Notes: generated by a model from the letters alone, not told the origin. A DNA stretch of 64,000 nucleotides from Peromyscus leucopus (GCF_004664715.2 NC_051069.1:10405501-10469500), one strand, 5' to 3'; positions 45,706-56,967 are shown, counted from the stretch's first letter. Made by a program: numbers and translations.

Positions 45706-45939
45706 GTGGTGAATTCTTTAAACCATTGACTTTTGTTGGAAACATAAAATATATGCACTCATTCAATAGTTCAGAGAAGGGATCTCCTTGAACAACCCAG
45801 GCCAAGCTCCAACTCTCCATCCTCCCGCCTCTGCCAGCACTGGGATTACAAGTGCTCCACCACTAGCCCCCAAACTACTTTTGAGGCAGGTACGAGGAGG
45901 CAGACAATTCATTCTTTGATATGTATCTATATGAGGGTG

Positions 45940-46160
45940 TCTTGTTTCATTTTGTGACAGGGTTTCCTGTAGCCCTGGCTGCCCTCAAACTCACTGTTTA
46001 GCCAAGGGTCATCTGGAAGTTCTCATCCTTCTCTGTCTCTTGGTTGCTGTGATTTTAGGCATGTGACTCCACATCTGATTTATACGGTGCTGGGTATCAA
46101 ACCCAAAGCTGTGTGCATGCTGGGCAAGTGCTCTACCTAGTGAGCTCCACCCCCAGCCTC
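45940..46160 (-). mobile_element. ID-B1 composite SINE
   Basis: A complement B1 half (gtgacagggtttcctgtagc) followed by a complement ID head (aagtgctctacctagtgagc with ccacccccagcc). A partial minus B1 also lies at 45785-45870. Confidence 0.72.
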
Positions 46161-46292
46161 AGGTCTGTGATTTTTGACAAGTGCATATAGTTGGAAGGCC
46201 ACTATAAACAGTCTCATACATCAACCTTACTCTGGATTCTGCCACAATTGTTTAAGCATCGACTTTAGCAAGACTTTCTACTTGTTTGGTTT

Positions 46293-46296
46293 TATA

Positions 46297-46367
<71 letters not shown>
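46293..46367 (+). repeat. (TA)n-(GA)n microsatellite
   Basis: About 24 TA steps with one TTA interruption, changing at about 46342 into 12 GA units. Confidence 0.93.
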
Positions 46368-46486
46368 AATGGCAATTCTTTGTACTCATCTCATCAGTGT
46401 ACATTATATGTAATTAAATGACAAAAGTACATGCAGTATCAAATGGAATTCATGCTGGAGTCTCACACCATAGTGGCTGTGGAGTC

Positions 46487-46735
46487 CTAGTTCGCTTTCC
46501 ATGGCTCTGATAAGTCACTGTGTCCAAAAGTGAGTTGGAGAGGAATGAGTTGATTCAACTTCCACTTCTACATCACATGCCATGGCTAGGGGAAGTCAGG
46601 GCAGAACTTCAAGCAGGAACTTAGAAGCAGGAACGGAAGCAGAGACCATGGGGAAATGCAGCTTACTGGCTGTTCCTCATGGCATGCTCAAGTGCAGGGG
46701 CTCCCCAGCAGCCTGCTTCCCACTCATTGTTTTGT
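46487..46735. mobile_element. Rodent hAT-like fragment (RCHARR1-type)
   Basis: ttcgctttccatggctctga, gccatggctaggggaagtca, gcttactggctgttcctcat. 3'-truncated relative of 30329-30723. Confidence 0.5.
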
Positions 46736-46904
46736 GGGCGTCTCTTAGAATATTTCACTGAAGCCACGAGAATCTGGTAGATCCAGGGAGTCGACTGCAT
46801 GAGGGGCTGCCAAAATACCAATGCTTTGCCCATCCATGTTTGCCAGGAACTGAACCACTGCCCAGACTTTGGTATTGCAGTCACAGTCTCATGTTTTAAA
46901 CAAG

Positions 46905-47275
46905 ATTCTAGGACTAGGGCAACCGCTCAGTGGTACGGCACTTTCCCAGCATGCCCTGAGCTCTGTACATACACACACCACTACCGCCACCGCCACTACC
47001 ACCATTGCCACCGTGGCCAAGGCTAAGCACCATTCTGTACCCTCAGTTTCCTCAAGAGGAGAAGAGGAGCTGAGTATGCAGCTCACTTGGGAGAATGCTT
47101 ACCTAAGCCTTGCATGAGGCCCTGGGTTCAATCACCCCCTACACTGCAACTGCAAAAACCGAGACACAAGCTTATAATCCTAGCACCTGGAAGAGACAGG
47201 AAGATCCTGAGTTCAAGGTCATGCTCAGCTACTTAGTGAGTTTGAGGTCAGCTGGCTATGACCTTGTCTTAAAAA
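46905..47275 (+). mobile_element. ID-type head with CCACCG tract, then ID-B1 SINE
   Basis: 46905-46970 is a diverged ID head (gggcaaccgctcagtggtac); a (CAC/CGC)-rich tract lies at 46974-47012. 47066-47275 is ID-B1 with gggttcaatcaccccctaca and gcttataatcctagcacctg. Confidence 0.6.
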
Positions 47276-47299
47276 GAAAAAGTCTAAGCTGGGCGTCGT

Positions 47300-47610
47300 G
47301 GTAAAAAAAAAAAAAAAAAAAATCATTAAGAGCCTGGGCGGGGTGGTATATACCTCTCTCTATAACCCCAGCACTCACACTCAGGAGGCAGAAGCAGGAG
47401 TGCATGGAATGCAAGCCATCCTCTACCACATAGCAAGTTTGAATGTAGCCAACCTGAACTACAAGAAAGAAGAAAAGGAAGGCAAGAAGAAGGGAGGGAG
47501 CGAGGGAGGGAAAAGAGAGAAGAAAGAAAAGAAGGGGAAGTGGAGGCAGGAGGGTCAGGAGTTCGAAGCCAGCCTCTGCTGTATGACAGTGGGCTGCAGA
47601 ATAAGACCCT
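47300..47610 (+). mobile_element. B1-type SINEs with poly-A and GA-rich tails
   Basis: A poly-A run (47302-47321), a B1 start at about 47330 (gcctgggcggggtggtatat, ataaccccagcactcacact), a GA-rich tail (47465-47545) and a second B1 3' half (ggtcaggagttcgaagccag, gaccctgtctcaaacaaa). Confidence 0.6.
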
Positions 47611-47920
47611 GTCTCAAACAAAGGCTTCGGGTTCAGACCCGTCAAGGGGCAAGCTTGGGATGGCAGAAACTGGCCTCCCTCGGGCAGGTCTGCTTGGCCA
47701 GTGGGCTTTCTCGTCTCGCTTCAGGGGTAGATAGGAGCTCTGGAGGGATGAGCCTGGAGCATAGTGGCAGGGAATGCTGGGCTGGCTGTCCCAGGGTGGC
47801 AGGAGGCATGCAGAAGGTGAACGGGCAGGGCAGGCCTGGGTGGGGCGGCATGTCTGAGAGCCCTGGTGCACCCAAGTCCTCCTCACCTGCTCTCTCCCTG
47901 CACCCCTTGCTCCACCCCAG

Positions 47921-48052
47921 CTCCTCAGGATGTTCTTCAGGCAGCAGGACGAGATCCGGAGGTTGAAGGAGGAGCTGGCCCAGAAGGACATACGCCTCCG
48001 TCAGCTCCAGCTGGAACTGAAAAACCTGCGCAACAACCCTAAGAACTGTTAG
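47921..48052 (+). CDS. Coro2b: Coro2b last coding exon (probably exon 12)
   Basis: 43 codons plus TAG at 48050-48052. Acceptor gctccaccccag|CTCCTC. Encodes LLRMFFRQQDEIRRLKEELA, then QKDIRLRQLQLELKNLRNNP and KNC. Heptad spacing of L/F/I supports a short coiled coil used by coronins for oligomerisation and, in the family, Arp2/3 or F-actin contacts. The human protein, from memory, has NSPKNC at the end where this one has NNPKNC. Confidence 0.98.
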   Translation, partial: LLRMFFRQQDEIRRLKEELAQKDIRLRQLQLELKNLRNNPKNC

Positions 48053-49845
48053 CCCCTCCGGGGGCTGTCTTCCAAGCCAACCTCCCGTTGTTTCTACTGG
48101 TCCCTAAACTGCCCCTTATCTATTGAGCCCAGAGACAGGGCCTGGACTGGAGCTGGGGACCGGCCGGTAGACCCTACCTACCACCTCAAGAACTGGAAGC
48201 TGACCTTTGACCTCCTGACTTCATGCTAATACCAGTCCCCCTGCCTCTCCTGGAGAAGCCCACCCTTGACTGGCAGCCTCTTTCCCTGCAACCCCGGGAG
48301 CCAGGCTTCCTCTTGGCTCCCTTCAGGATGCCCTCCAAGGGAAGGAGAGAGCAGGATTACGGCCTGACTTAGAACTTGAATCTGTCCCCTGCAGAGGGGC
48401 TGCCAGGACCTACCTACGCAGGGATTAGCTGCTCCCGGTCTCAGCATCACTTCTGAAGCACAGTGAGGCTGGATGGAGGGTGGAGTGAGTGCCCTGCCCA
48501 CCTCCCACCTCATTCTGCTCCCAGCTGCCCCGCAAGCCCTGCTCATCTCACCCAGTGGTGAGCACCTGGCAGCCCGTCCTTTTCTTTCTGAACTCTCCCC
48601 GACCCCCCTTGTCTTCAGGGATGAAGAGGACGCTGTCCAAGGCCATAATGACCCCTTGCCTTCCCCGTGGTTCTCTTCAAAGCTCCTTTACACCCCTTTC
48701 CTGTTTCATTTGTGATCCAGGCAGGGTAGGGATTAGTGGCCCCACTTGTCAAATCACAGAACTGAGGGTTACCATCAGGTTTCAACTTTCAAAATCACCC
48801 AGAGGGGCAGCAGCAGGCCAAGTACCCTTGGCATCCAGACGCCCTGGCCAGGGCCTTTCCTTGTCTACTGAGATGCCAACCCCTGTGTGGGCTCCCCCAG
48901 AATGAGACCTGGAAGCCATTTCTACTCTCTGCCCAACACCAGTAGTGCCAACACGCCATACTGCCCGGTTGCGGCCCCTCACACTCAGTGCCCCTGGACC
49001 CTCCTGGCCTGTACTCTTTGCTCTCACCCCCTCTCCCAGGGGGCTCCGTCTGAGATGAGGCCTCTTCCTGGACGCTGAGGCTGAGAAGGGTAGAGCTTGG
49101 CCCTAGGGCAGGCAGAGCAAGGGCCTGATGGCTTCCAGGGATGCCGTCTGCCTGTATCTCCCTCCGCCTTCCCCTTCCCACTCCATCCCTGCTCTCTCAG
49201 CCACTTTCAGCCTTACACACGCAGAACGACCACAGCCACTCCATCCACATAGCACTTTGAAGTTTACCCAGTTTTGTGACACATGGATCTCACCGGCTCG
49301 TGCATCTGCCCTACTTTACCGTGACAGAAACAGGGAAGTGGCCCTCAGGCACGCCGCTCTGAGAGGCTACATCCCCCTCAGGTCTTCTGCAGGCTGGCTT
49401 TATCCCCTCTCCCCTCCCTCTTTCCATTCCCCACCTACCACACGGAGCTCAGAAGCACTGATGTCACGACAGTCGCCGCCGCCACTTGGGCAGAGGAGAT
49501 GTGGGCATCTCTGTCGTGGCCTGGGATCTGCTACACACAGGACACTCCTTGCTTGCCCTTTCTGTGGCCACCCTGCAAAACTTCCCAACCCCAGAGGCCC
49601 TGCTGGGGAGCCGGAAGGTAAGATTCCACAGTCTTAGGGCCTCTCCTCTCCACCCAGCGATGGTTCCTGCTCCCAGCCTGCCGAAGCGGCTTCTCCTCCC
49701 GCACCACCACTGCTAGACTGCCAGCTCTCATCACCTCCTCCACACTTCCGGAGCTTTCTTTCTCTCCATTGACCTTTGTGGTCTTCTGTGATTATTTATG
49801 CTGCCTCCCAAGGATAGAATTGAAATAAAATGTTTTCACTTATCA
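48053..49845 (+). other. Coro2b: Coro2b 3' UTR
   Basis: Repeat-free sequence of about 1.8 kb from the stop codon to about 20 bp after the AATAAA. The absence of SINEs over this length, between SINE-dense flanks, fits a constrained UTR. It contains an ATTATTTATG AU-rich word at about 49790. The 3' cleavage position is inferred. Open frames here (for example 49128-49637) have no recognisable domain. Confidence 0.8.
49824..49829 (+). terminator. Coro2b polyadenylation signal AATAAA
   Basis: Canonical hexamer in gaattgaaataaaatg, 1.77 kb after the stop and the only AATAAA I see between the stop and the first downstream SINE. Confidence 0.8.
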
Positions 49846-50183
49846 AGCCAAGGCATGGCCATGTCATTTAGCCCCAGGGAGACCCTACTTAGTCACCACC
49901 TTGTCTCTATGGTTAGTTGCACACGCACGGCTCCTTTGTCTTTCTGGGATGACAGCTATCTCTGTACAGTTCTCCTGCCATGTTCCGTTCATCTGGCACT
50001 TAGGATATCGTGGGACCAACAGTGCTTTGCTGTGGGGGCTGCCCTGTACACCTACGAGTGCTCATCAGTGTCCCTGGCCTAACATCAGCAATTTCCACCT
50101 GGTTTTGACAGACAAAAATGCCCCCTGATGTTCCTCAGCACCTCTGGGGGTATCAGAATCACCCCCAATTCAGAACTAGTGTT

Positions 50184-50321
50184 CTGGGGCTGGTGAGATG
50201 GTTCAGCAGGAAAAAGGGACCCACCACCAAACCTGACAACCTGAGTCATAGGAGGAGAGAACTGACTCCCTCTAATTGTCCTCTGACCTCCACACATTTG
50301 ACACGGCACTCTTGTGCACTT

Positions 50322-50360
<39 letters not shown>
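50184..50360 (+). mobile_element. B3-type SINE with (CA)n tail
   Basis: ggggctggtgagatggttca, gaggagagaactgactccct, gtcctctgacctccacacat, then CA repeats (50325-50360). Confidence 0.82.
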
Positions 50361-50361
<1 letters not shown>

Positions 50362-50424
50362 CACAAATCACAATTTTTTTTTTAATGAACTACTTCCTAC
50401 AGCTATTCAAAAGGTATTTGCTAT

Positions 50425-50745
50425 GGCCAAGTATAGTGGCTCATATCTATAATTCTACCACTCAGAGGATGAGGCAGGAGGATTATCAAGAGTTCCAGCC
50501 CAGGCTGAGATACACAGCAAGACCCTATCTGAGGAGAGGTCTACACTAGGGTGTAGCTCACTTGGTAGGGTGTTTACCTAGAATGCATGGAGCCCTGGAT
50601 GTGGTCATAAGCACTACATAAGCTGGGGGCAGTAGCACATGTCTGTAATCCTAGCACATGGGAAGTGGGGGAAGGTCAGAAGTTCAAAGTTAACCTTGGC
50701 TACATAGGGAATTCAAGGCCAGTCTGTGCTATATAAGACCATGTC
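50425..50745 (+). mobile_element. B1 fragment followed by ID-B1 SINE
   Basis: 50425-50540: gccaagtatagtggctcata, ggatgaggcaggaggattat. 50550-50745: gggtgtagctcacttggtag, gtctgtaatcctagcacatg, ggccagtctgtgctatataa. Confidence 0.72.
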
Positions 50746-51114
50746 TGTTCAGTATCCAATCTTGTGTTGGGGTCTGGGAAGACTAGTGTCTTACATTGGA
50801 ATGGCACTGCATAGTCCGCAAGATACTGGCCCATGTGTTTGACTCCCTAGGTCCTATTACTCTATTGGTGGAACAATGAGTGCTGTGCCCAAGGACACTG
50901 AGCCAGTGTTGTGGAGAAGCCAAAAGATGGGGATTTTCTGGGTCTAAGGACAGAGGAACTGAGTACACCAGTACTCCCTCACCAAGCCAGGCCTCTCTGA
51001 GAAGAGGGTTGTCAGTTTGCCAAGGGGATGTCACAGGTAACTCAGGGAGCCCGAGGAACTAGTGCAAGCTTAAGTGGGGAGCATGAGAAGACTGTAGGGG
51101 AACTGTGCCCAGGA

Positions 51115-51235
51115 CCCTGGGCAGGTGAGGGTTTGGATCCCATTCTGGCCCCAATGTGAGAAACCCTGCATGTCACTTTTCTGCACTGGGCAATATTTTC
51201 CCTATCTGTACAATAAGTGGGTGGGAACAATTCCC
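51115..51235 (+). mobile_element. MIR relic
   Basis: gggtttggatcccattctgg, a tgtcacttttctgcactggg block and ttttccctatctgtacaata in MIR sense order. Confidence 0.5.
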
Positions 51236-51796
51236 AGGGGCCCTTCCTGGTCAAACACCTGTGGTTTCCATGATGCCAGCTGCTGAGAGCATGGACAAAT
51301 TCCCAGTACCACCCAGTGCCTGGCACAAGTGATACAAACAAGCTCGTCAGGGAAAGGGGAAGTGGTAGGGGCTCCTGTGAGGCCCGAAGGCAGCATTGGC
51401 AAACGTGAGTTTGAGCAAAGATACTCCTGGAGTTTCTGCTTCTAGGTCAATTATCAAAGCCTAGGTTTTAAGGAATCCTAAGTCCATTCAGAGTATGGTC
51501 CATGTACCTCCTTCTTATCAGATGTCAGGAAAGATAGAGCTGTCACCTGGCTGAGACTATCCAGCCTGGGCCCAGGGGAGCAGGTAAATGAGTGAACAAG
51601 ATGATCTGCCTGCCCCTCTGGCCCACCCACTCTGAGCCCAGCAGAACAACACTCTTTAACCATGACTTGCAATGGTAAATTAGCTAAGGTCGGTATCACC
51701 TGTGCCCCCTCCCCTCAGTAGCCCATTTTCCAAACTGTGTTTGTTGAATAATTAGCTTCCCATTGATTACCTACGTGTCCTTAAATTCTTATACGC

Positions 51797-52005
51797 TGGG
51801 CTGGGGATGTAGCTCACCAGAGTGCTTGCTTAGAACGCCGAAAACCCTGAGTTCGGTCCCCACCGCTGCATAAACCAGACATGATAGCATATTCCTGTAA
51901 TCTCAGCACTTGGGAGGTGGAGGCATGAGGTCCAAGAGTTTGAGAATATTTTTGACTATATAGTGAGTTCAAGGCCAGCCTGAGCTACATGAGACCTTGT
52001 GTTTT
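51797..52005 (+). mobile_element. ID-B1 composite SINE
   Basis: gggctggggatgtagctcac, gagttcggtccccaccgctg, cctgtaatctcagcacttgg, caaggccagcctgagctaca. Confidence 0.85.
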
Positions 52006-52829
52006 TTTTCGTTGTTGTTGTTTTTGTTTATTTGTTTTTTTAAATTCTTATGCTATGATATCTTCTACACATAGTCTGTTATGCTGGTCTCTCTACCAGT
52101 GATGACTCAAACCACCACACAGCTTTAATTACTTAAAGATGGAGTGGGGAGGGAGCCCTTCATGGTCCTTTGAACCACCTCCATTGACATGCTGCCCACC
52201 AGATAATTTTCTTGCTTTTTCCCCAGGTAAGGATGTGTTGGCTTAAATTCCAGATCCTTCTCTTCTATGAATAGGCCTTTATGTCTCTACAGACAAGGGT
52301 ACCTCTCCTAGGCATGACTAGAACTCCTGTCCTCCCCTGAAACCTGACTGAATTTCCAACTTGATTTAGCACCCACCAACGGAGCTGGATAACTGAGTAT
52401 TGGGCACTGAGCCTCGGGGACTCCAGCCATATCTGTCTATGGCATCTAACCATCAATAGGACACAGAGCATGGAGGAGCTTCCCTCTGGGATGGGTTCAA
52501 GATAGGGTGGTCATCAGTCTGGGGAGATTGCTGGCTCCTAGGCTGTCTTCCAGCCAGTCTCCTGAGATCTTAAGATGGGTTCAGGCATTTTTAGACTTCT
52601 AGCACTGGGCAGGCATCCAAGACTGTCAGTGGACCCATGCAGAACCCGGCTGCTTCTTCACTGCGGGAAATGATTTCATACTGAAAACAACCCCCAGCAC
52701 TGCCCGTCCTTCCAGCTTGAAAGAACTAAGATGCCGTAACAGGGGCTGCATGTAGCAGTGGCAGACATTTAACCTTGGCCACTGGAAGAATGACTAGATG
52801 CCCTGGGGCCCGTGGCACAGAGGGAGGAA

Positions 52830-52868
52830 GTGTGTGTGTGTGTGTATGTGTGTGTGTGTGTGTGTGTC
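52830..52868 (+). repeat. (GT)n microsatellite
   Basis: About 19 GT steps with one ATG interruption. Confidence 0.9.
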
Positions 52869-53043
52869 TCCTGCTGGGACAACAAGCTCCCAGTTCTGGG
52901 GAATGTTTTCTATTTTGAAATAACCTGCAGTTTGCTTTTTCAATTCAGCAACATGGACAATCAATGTTAGCCTTATTCTGACACCTTCCCTCACACCTGG
53001 GTCCTAGGAGGTCACTTAAGGTTAGCCGTTGACTTCCCAGAGC

Positions 53044-53046
<3 letters not shown>

Positions 53047-53116
<70 letters not shown>
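53047..53116 (+). repeat. (TC)35 microsatellite
   Basis: Uninterrupted TC run of 70 bp; no SINE is recognisable beside it. Confidence 0.96.
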
Positions 53117-53118
<2 letters not shown>

Positions 53119-53389
53119 CCACACCACACACGTTGGTGTGAACTGGTTAAACGATGGGGGCCTAAATGAGAGGGAAAAGGGGGCGGAGAACAGAGGATAC
53201 AGATCTTAGATTTCAAGGTCATAGCGATCACCCAGCAAGAGCCAAAGACCAGGAAGAATTTGCTAGAAACTCGAACCTAGCCAGCAGGTGGTAGGTTGTG
53301 GCTTTCCTATAGACTGTTCTGAGTTGGGTGCCGTCTCCCATCCCACTTCTGAATGAATGACCCAAACACAGACCACCGTGGCCTTCTGG

Positions 53390-54060
53390 CACTCAGTCAC
53401 TCAGAGCTGAACCACCCCGGCACGGGTAAAGGACGCTTTCTAGGGACCCGCCGGCTCCTGGCCCAGGAAGACGGCGTTCAGAGAGCGGCCAGAGGAGGGC
53501 GCTCGCCTCCCCCTTCCTCAGATCCCGCTGTCACAGCGGGCTGCGCGCCTGCTTGCCTGGGAGCTGGAAGGAGGCTGAAGGCTGGCTTCCAGTCCCAGCG
53601 CGGATCTGACCTGCTCGGTGACCTTGAGCAAGGTTCCCACTGGGACAATAACTGGGAGGGGCCTTTTCTGCCCAGAGACTCCGCTGTTCCAAGAGGTTTG
53701 GGGCAGAGAGGGAAAGAGAAGAGGAGGACTGAAAGGAGCTGGGAGGAGGAGCCAGGGGTCCAGGGCAGACCCTGGTAGCCGAGGGTCACCGCCCAGCCCA
53801 GTCCTAGGACTCGCCAGCTCCAGCCTACGCAATCTCCAGGAAGCTGCTGGTGAGAGAAACAGAAGCCGTCCTCCCCAGTTCCCGCCTCCCGCCCTGGAAA
53901 ACAAAAGTGTCCAGGGCCAGAGATGAAGGTGGAGCCAGCCAGAGAGGCTGCACCCCTCTCGGATGAGAAGCGGAGGAAGGGCCTGGAGTGAAGCGATACT
54001 AGTCCGGCTGCTTCGACCGGAGGGGATTAAAGGGCATCGTTGAAGCAGCAGCGACACCAG
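53390..54060. other. CpG-enriched repeat-free patch, possible regulatory region
   Basis: CpGs cluster at 53410-53520 and around 53530-53620 (for example cccgccggct, gggctgcgcgcct), more than anywhere else downstream of Coro2b. It carries a CTCF-like motif at 53489-53503. Open frames at 53353-53778 (+) and 53518-54057 (-) have no recognisable domain. It could be an enhancer, insulator or promoter of an unannotated noncoding transcript. Confidence 0.4.
53489..53503 (+). promoter_or_regulatory. Candidate CTCF binding motif
   Basis: CCAGAGGAGGGCGCT matches 13 of 15 positions of CCASYAGRKGGCRSY, failing at positions 5 and 6. Located in the CpG-enriched patch. Confidence 0.35.
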
Positions 54061-54369
54061 GTCCAGCTCGGGGTGGAATGGGGGGGGGGGGCAGTGGCCT
54101 GGATAAGGGTGAGAGAGAGTTCCGAGCTATGGAATTGACCTTGATTGAGGGAGACAGAGGGCACAGGGACACATTAGGAGAACGCTTGGGAGTGGAACTA
54201 GAGATGAATTGAGATGACCCCCACTATCAAAGGGGACACGCTATGGAGCTTAGCAGATGTCCCTTGAGATACAAAAAGGAGAAGGAGACAGTCTTAGAAA
54301 ATGTGCAGACTGCTTCTCTCTGCCTTTCAGATCAGATGTAAAATATATGCCGAGTACTTTCTTTTTCCT

Positions 54370-54600
54370 GAGCGAGGAGGGGTGCAGGGTTTCTTGGAGC
54401 TCAAAGTGCCCTTGAACTCAAAAGGTAGCTGAAGATGACTTAGATGACTTTGAACTCCTGATCCCTCTGTTTCCACCTTCCTAGTGCTGAGATCATCGGC
54501 ATGAGCCTCCACACCCGACCTATGTCACTTGAGAGCCACCCCCAGGACTTCATGTATTCTAGACAAGCACCCTACCAACCAAGCTACATCCCAACCCTGC
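54370..54600 (-). mobile_element. ID-B1 composite SINE
   Basis: The plus strand shows a B1-complement body (gaactcctgatccctctgtt, gtgctgagatcatcggcatg) and a complement ID head (ggacttcatgtattctagac, caagctacatcccaaccctg). Confidence 0.65.
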
Positions 54601-54768
54601 TGGCTACTTTTATCGCTGAAAGACGGGGCTGCCCCTTGGGGCTTCCTAGCAGTATGATTAGAAAGTTCCCTCATACCTCACGGGTCTCCTTCCCTAACAT
54701 CATCTCCCATCGACTTCTTAAGATGCCTGGAATTCACAGTTCCCCACAAATCATTTGCAAAAATAATA

Positions 54769-54770
<2 letters not shown>

Positions 54771-54799
<29 letters not shown>

Positions 54800-54857
54800 C
54801 TTCTTCTTCTTCTTCTTCTTCTTCTTCTTCTTCTTCTTCTTCTTCTTCTTCTTCTTC
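54771..54857 (+). repeat. (TTC)29 microsatellite
   Basis: 29 perfect TTC units, 87 bp, equivalent to (GAA)29 on the minus strand. Confidence 0.98.
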
Positions 54858-55114
54858 CTACTGAGATTTTGGAGAAATTTTCATTAAAAATTTATTTAGC
54901 CAGGTGCTCCTCACATGTCCCTCCACACCCCAAACTCTGCTGGATGCTGAAACTGGGCAACAAGTACGACGACTCCATTGTTGGTCTCAGAGAGAGTGCA
55001 GTGTGTAATTCGTCTAGAGATTCAGTCTGGCGTGTAACTTAAGTGCATATGCAGCACATGTGTGCAAGGACTGAGATAGCGGGGTGTCTCAGCGCGAGGG
55101 CGAGCAGACCGAGC

Positions 55115-55294
55115 CTGGGAGGCTGAAGGGATGGCTCAGAGGCAAAAGCTCTTTCAGAGGACTCCAGTTTCAGAGGATGCCAGAGGTCCACTCCTGGCAT
55201 CCCTGCCCCATGGCGCACAACTGGCTGTAACTCCAGCTCCATGGAATCTGATGCCCTCTTCTGACCCCTGAGGGCACACACACAAGTGGCATGC

Positions 55295-55340
<46 letters not shown>
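55115..55340 (+). mobile_element. B2 SINE with (AC)n tail
   Basis: gaagggatggctcagaggca, ctgtaactccagctccatgg, atgccctcttctgacccctg, then AC repeats (55299-55340). The middle seems locally rearranged. Confidence 0.78.
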
Positions 55341-55343
<3 letters not shown>

Positions 55344-55352
55344 TACATTTTC

Positions 55353-55527
55353 TTTTTCTTTTTTTTTTTTTTTTTTTTTGGTTTTTCGAGACAGGGTTTC
55401 TCTGTGTAGCTTTGCGCCTTTCCTGGGACTCACTTGGTAGCCCAGGCTGGCCTCGAACTCACAGAGATCCGCCTGGCTCTGCCTCCGGAGTGCTGGGATT
55501 AAAGGCGTGCACCACCACCGCCCGGCT
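55353..55527 (-). mobile_element. B1 SINE, young and cricetid-like
   Basis: A poly-T lead (55361-55379), cgagacagggtttctctgtg, tagctttgcgcctttcctgg, gatccgcctggctctgcctc, gattaaaggcgtgcaccacc. Many intact CpGs suggest a recent insertion. Confidence 0.93.
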
Positions 55528-55706
55528 TACACATCTACATTTTCTATAGCTCACAATTGTTTTCCACAGGAGATGGGTTTCATTTGTTTTGCTGTTATTT
55601 GAGACTGTGTTTCATATAGTCCAGACTGACCTTGAATTTACTATGTGGTGCAGGCTCTTCTTGATCCCCCTGCCTCCACTGCCCATGCCTAACTCTCAGT
55701 CCTTGC

Positions 55707-56030
55707 ATTTTTTGAGATAAGAGCTTACTAAGTAGCCCAGGCTAGCCTCAAACTCGTGATCCTCCATCCTCAGACTCCTTTGTCAGACCCCAAGTGTTGG
55801 GATCCCAGGTATGTGCCACCACACCTGGGGTTACCTGGATTGTTTTTTAATGAACGTTTGCCTGAATGTATGGCTAGGCACCACAAGCCTCCAGTGCCCA
55901 AGGAGGCCTGAAGACTGTGTCAAATGCCCTGGAACTGGGGTTACAGATACTGTAAGCCTCCGAGTGGGTATTGGGAACTGAGTCTGAGTCCTCTGGAAGA
56001 GCAGCCCTCCTTCACCCACTCCCTGGATCT
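55707..56030 (-). mobile_element. B1 SINE then B2 SINE, both minus
   Basis: 55707-55832: tttgagataagagcttacta, tagcccaggctagcctcaaa, tatgtgccaccacacc. 55850-56030: gaacgtttgcctgaatgtat, ttgggaactgagtctgagtc, ctctggaagagcagccctcc. Confidence 0.7.
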
Positions 56031-56351
56031 TCTTGATGTACATTGCTTGATGATCTCTGCCTGTTCTACCCACTAACCCCCTCCCTCTCTTGCCTTTAGA
56101 GGGTGGAGCACTGACTGTATCTACCCTCTCCCTAGCCTACTGTGTGCAGCAGAAACCCTATGACCTCCCTTCCCTGGCAATGGGCCCTTTCCTTCCAGTC
56201 ATAGGCCTGGCTTTCAAGTCTATTGCAGATTGTCTCAGCTATGACCTTTGTTTTTGTTTTCAGTTTTGAGACTGTCTCCAGTAGTTCAAGCTGGCCTCAA
56301 ATCACTGCATAGCCAAAAATGGAACTCCTGGCCCTCTTAACTTTGCCTTTT

Positions 56352-56500
56352 TGGTTTTGTTGTTGTTTTGTTTTGTTTTTGGAGACAGGGTTTCTCTGTA
56401 TAGCCCTGGAATTCACTCTGTAGCCCAGGTTGGCCTCCAACTTACAGAGCTCTACTTGCCTCTGCCTCCCGAGTGCTGGGATTAAAGGTGTGTTCCTCCA
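56352..56500 (-). mobile_element. B1 SINE
   Basis: ggagacagggtttctctgta, ctctgtagcccaggttggcc, ctctgcctcccgagtgctgg, gattaaaggtgtg. Confidence 0.9.
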
Positions 56501-56659
56501 CCAATAGTCTGCCTCTGCCTTTTGAGTGAGTGTGAGGCCAGGCTTGCTCCCCAACCCCAACTGTCAGCCATGAACTTCTGAAATCTGTTCAGAAAACTAA
56601 AGGTTGAATATTGACTATTTATTCGTCTATGCCTTCCAGCTATCAAAAATATGATAATC

Positions 56660-56770
56660 AGGCTTGGTGAGTTGTAGCTCATTTGGTAGAGTGCTTGCCC
56701 AGCATCACAAAGGCCTGTGTTTGATCCCCAGCACTGCATAAACTGAACAGTAATACTCACCTGTCTTTTA
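56660..56770 (+). mobile_element. ID-type SINE
   Basis: gttgtagctcatttggtaga (A box), gtgtttgatccccagcactg (B box), and a taaaaaagaaag tail. Confidence 0.75.
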
Positions 56771-56967
56771 AAAAAGAAAGAGAGGGAAGGAGGAGATAGG
56801 TAGTTGTGCTGGCTTCAATGGGAGGGAGATGCTTCAGTAACTATAGAATCAATAGTTGTGATTATTTCCAAAGCCCACATTCACCACCTTCTCCCACCAT
56901 ACATATACAACTGGATCATTAAAATAGCCAAAGAGATTACAACCATATGGAATGGGGGTTGTTAATT

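Larger units (their letters stand above)
42547..47920 (+). other. Last Coro2b intron (5,374 bp)
   Basis: GT/AG, phase 0. Unique-looking at 42550-43370, 43650-44200, 44350-44970 and about 47620-47920; the rest is hAT-like, B1, ID-B1 and simple repeats, listed separately. Confidence 0.95.

Noticed and set aside
47298..47966. 222-codon plus-strand open frame overlapping the last exon
   Set aside because: Starts in a SINE poly-A (Lys run), crosses GA-rich sequence and enters the Coro2b exon in the wrong frame.
49128..49637. 169-codon open frame in the 3' UTR
   Set aside because: No domain recognised and it lies wholly within the Coro2b 3' UTR; Pro/Ser-rich composition fits chance.
54501..54887. 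Poly-Phe open frame
   Set aside because: Translation of the (TTC)29 tract joined to an inverted ID-B1.
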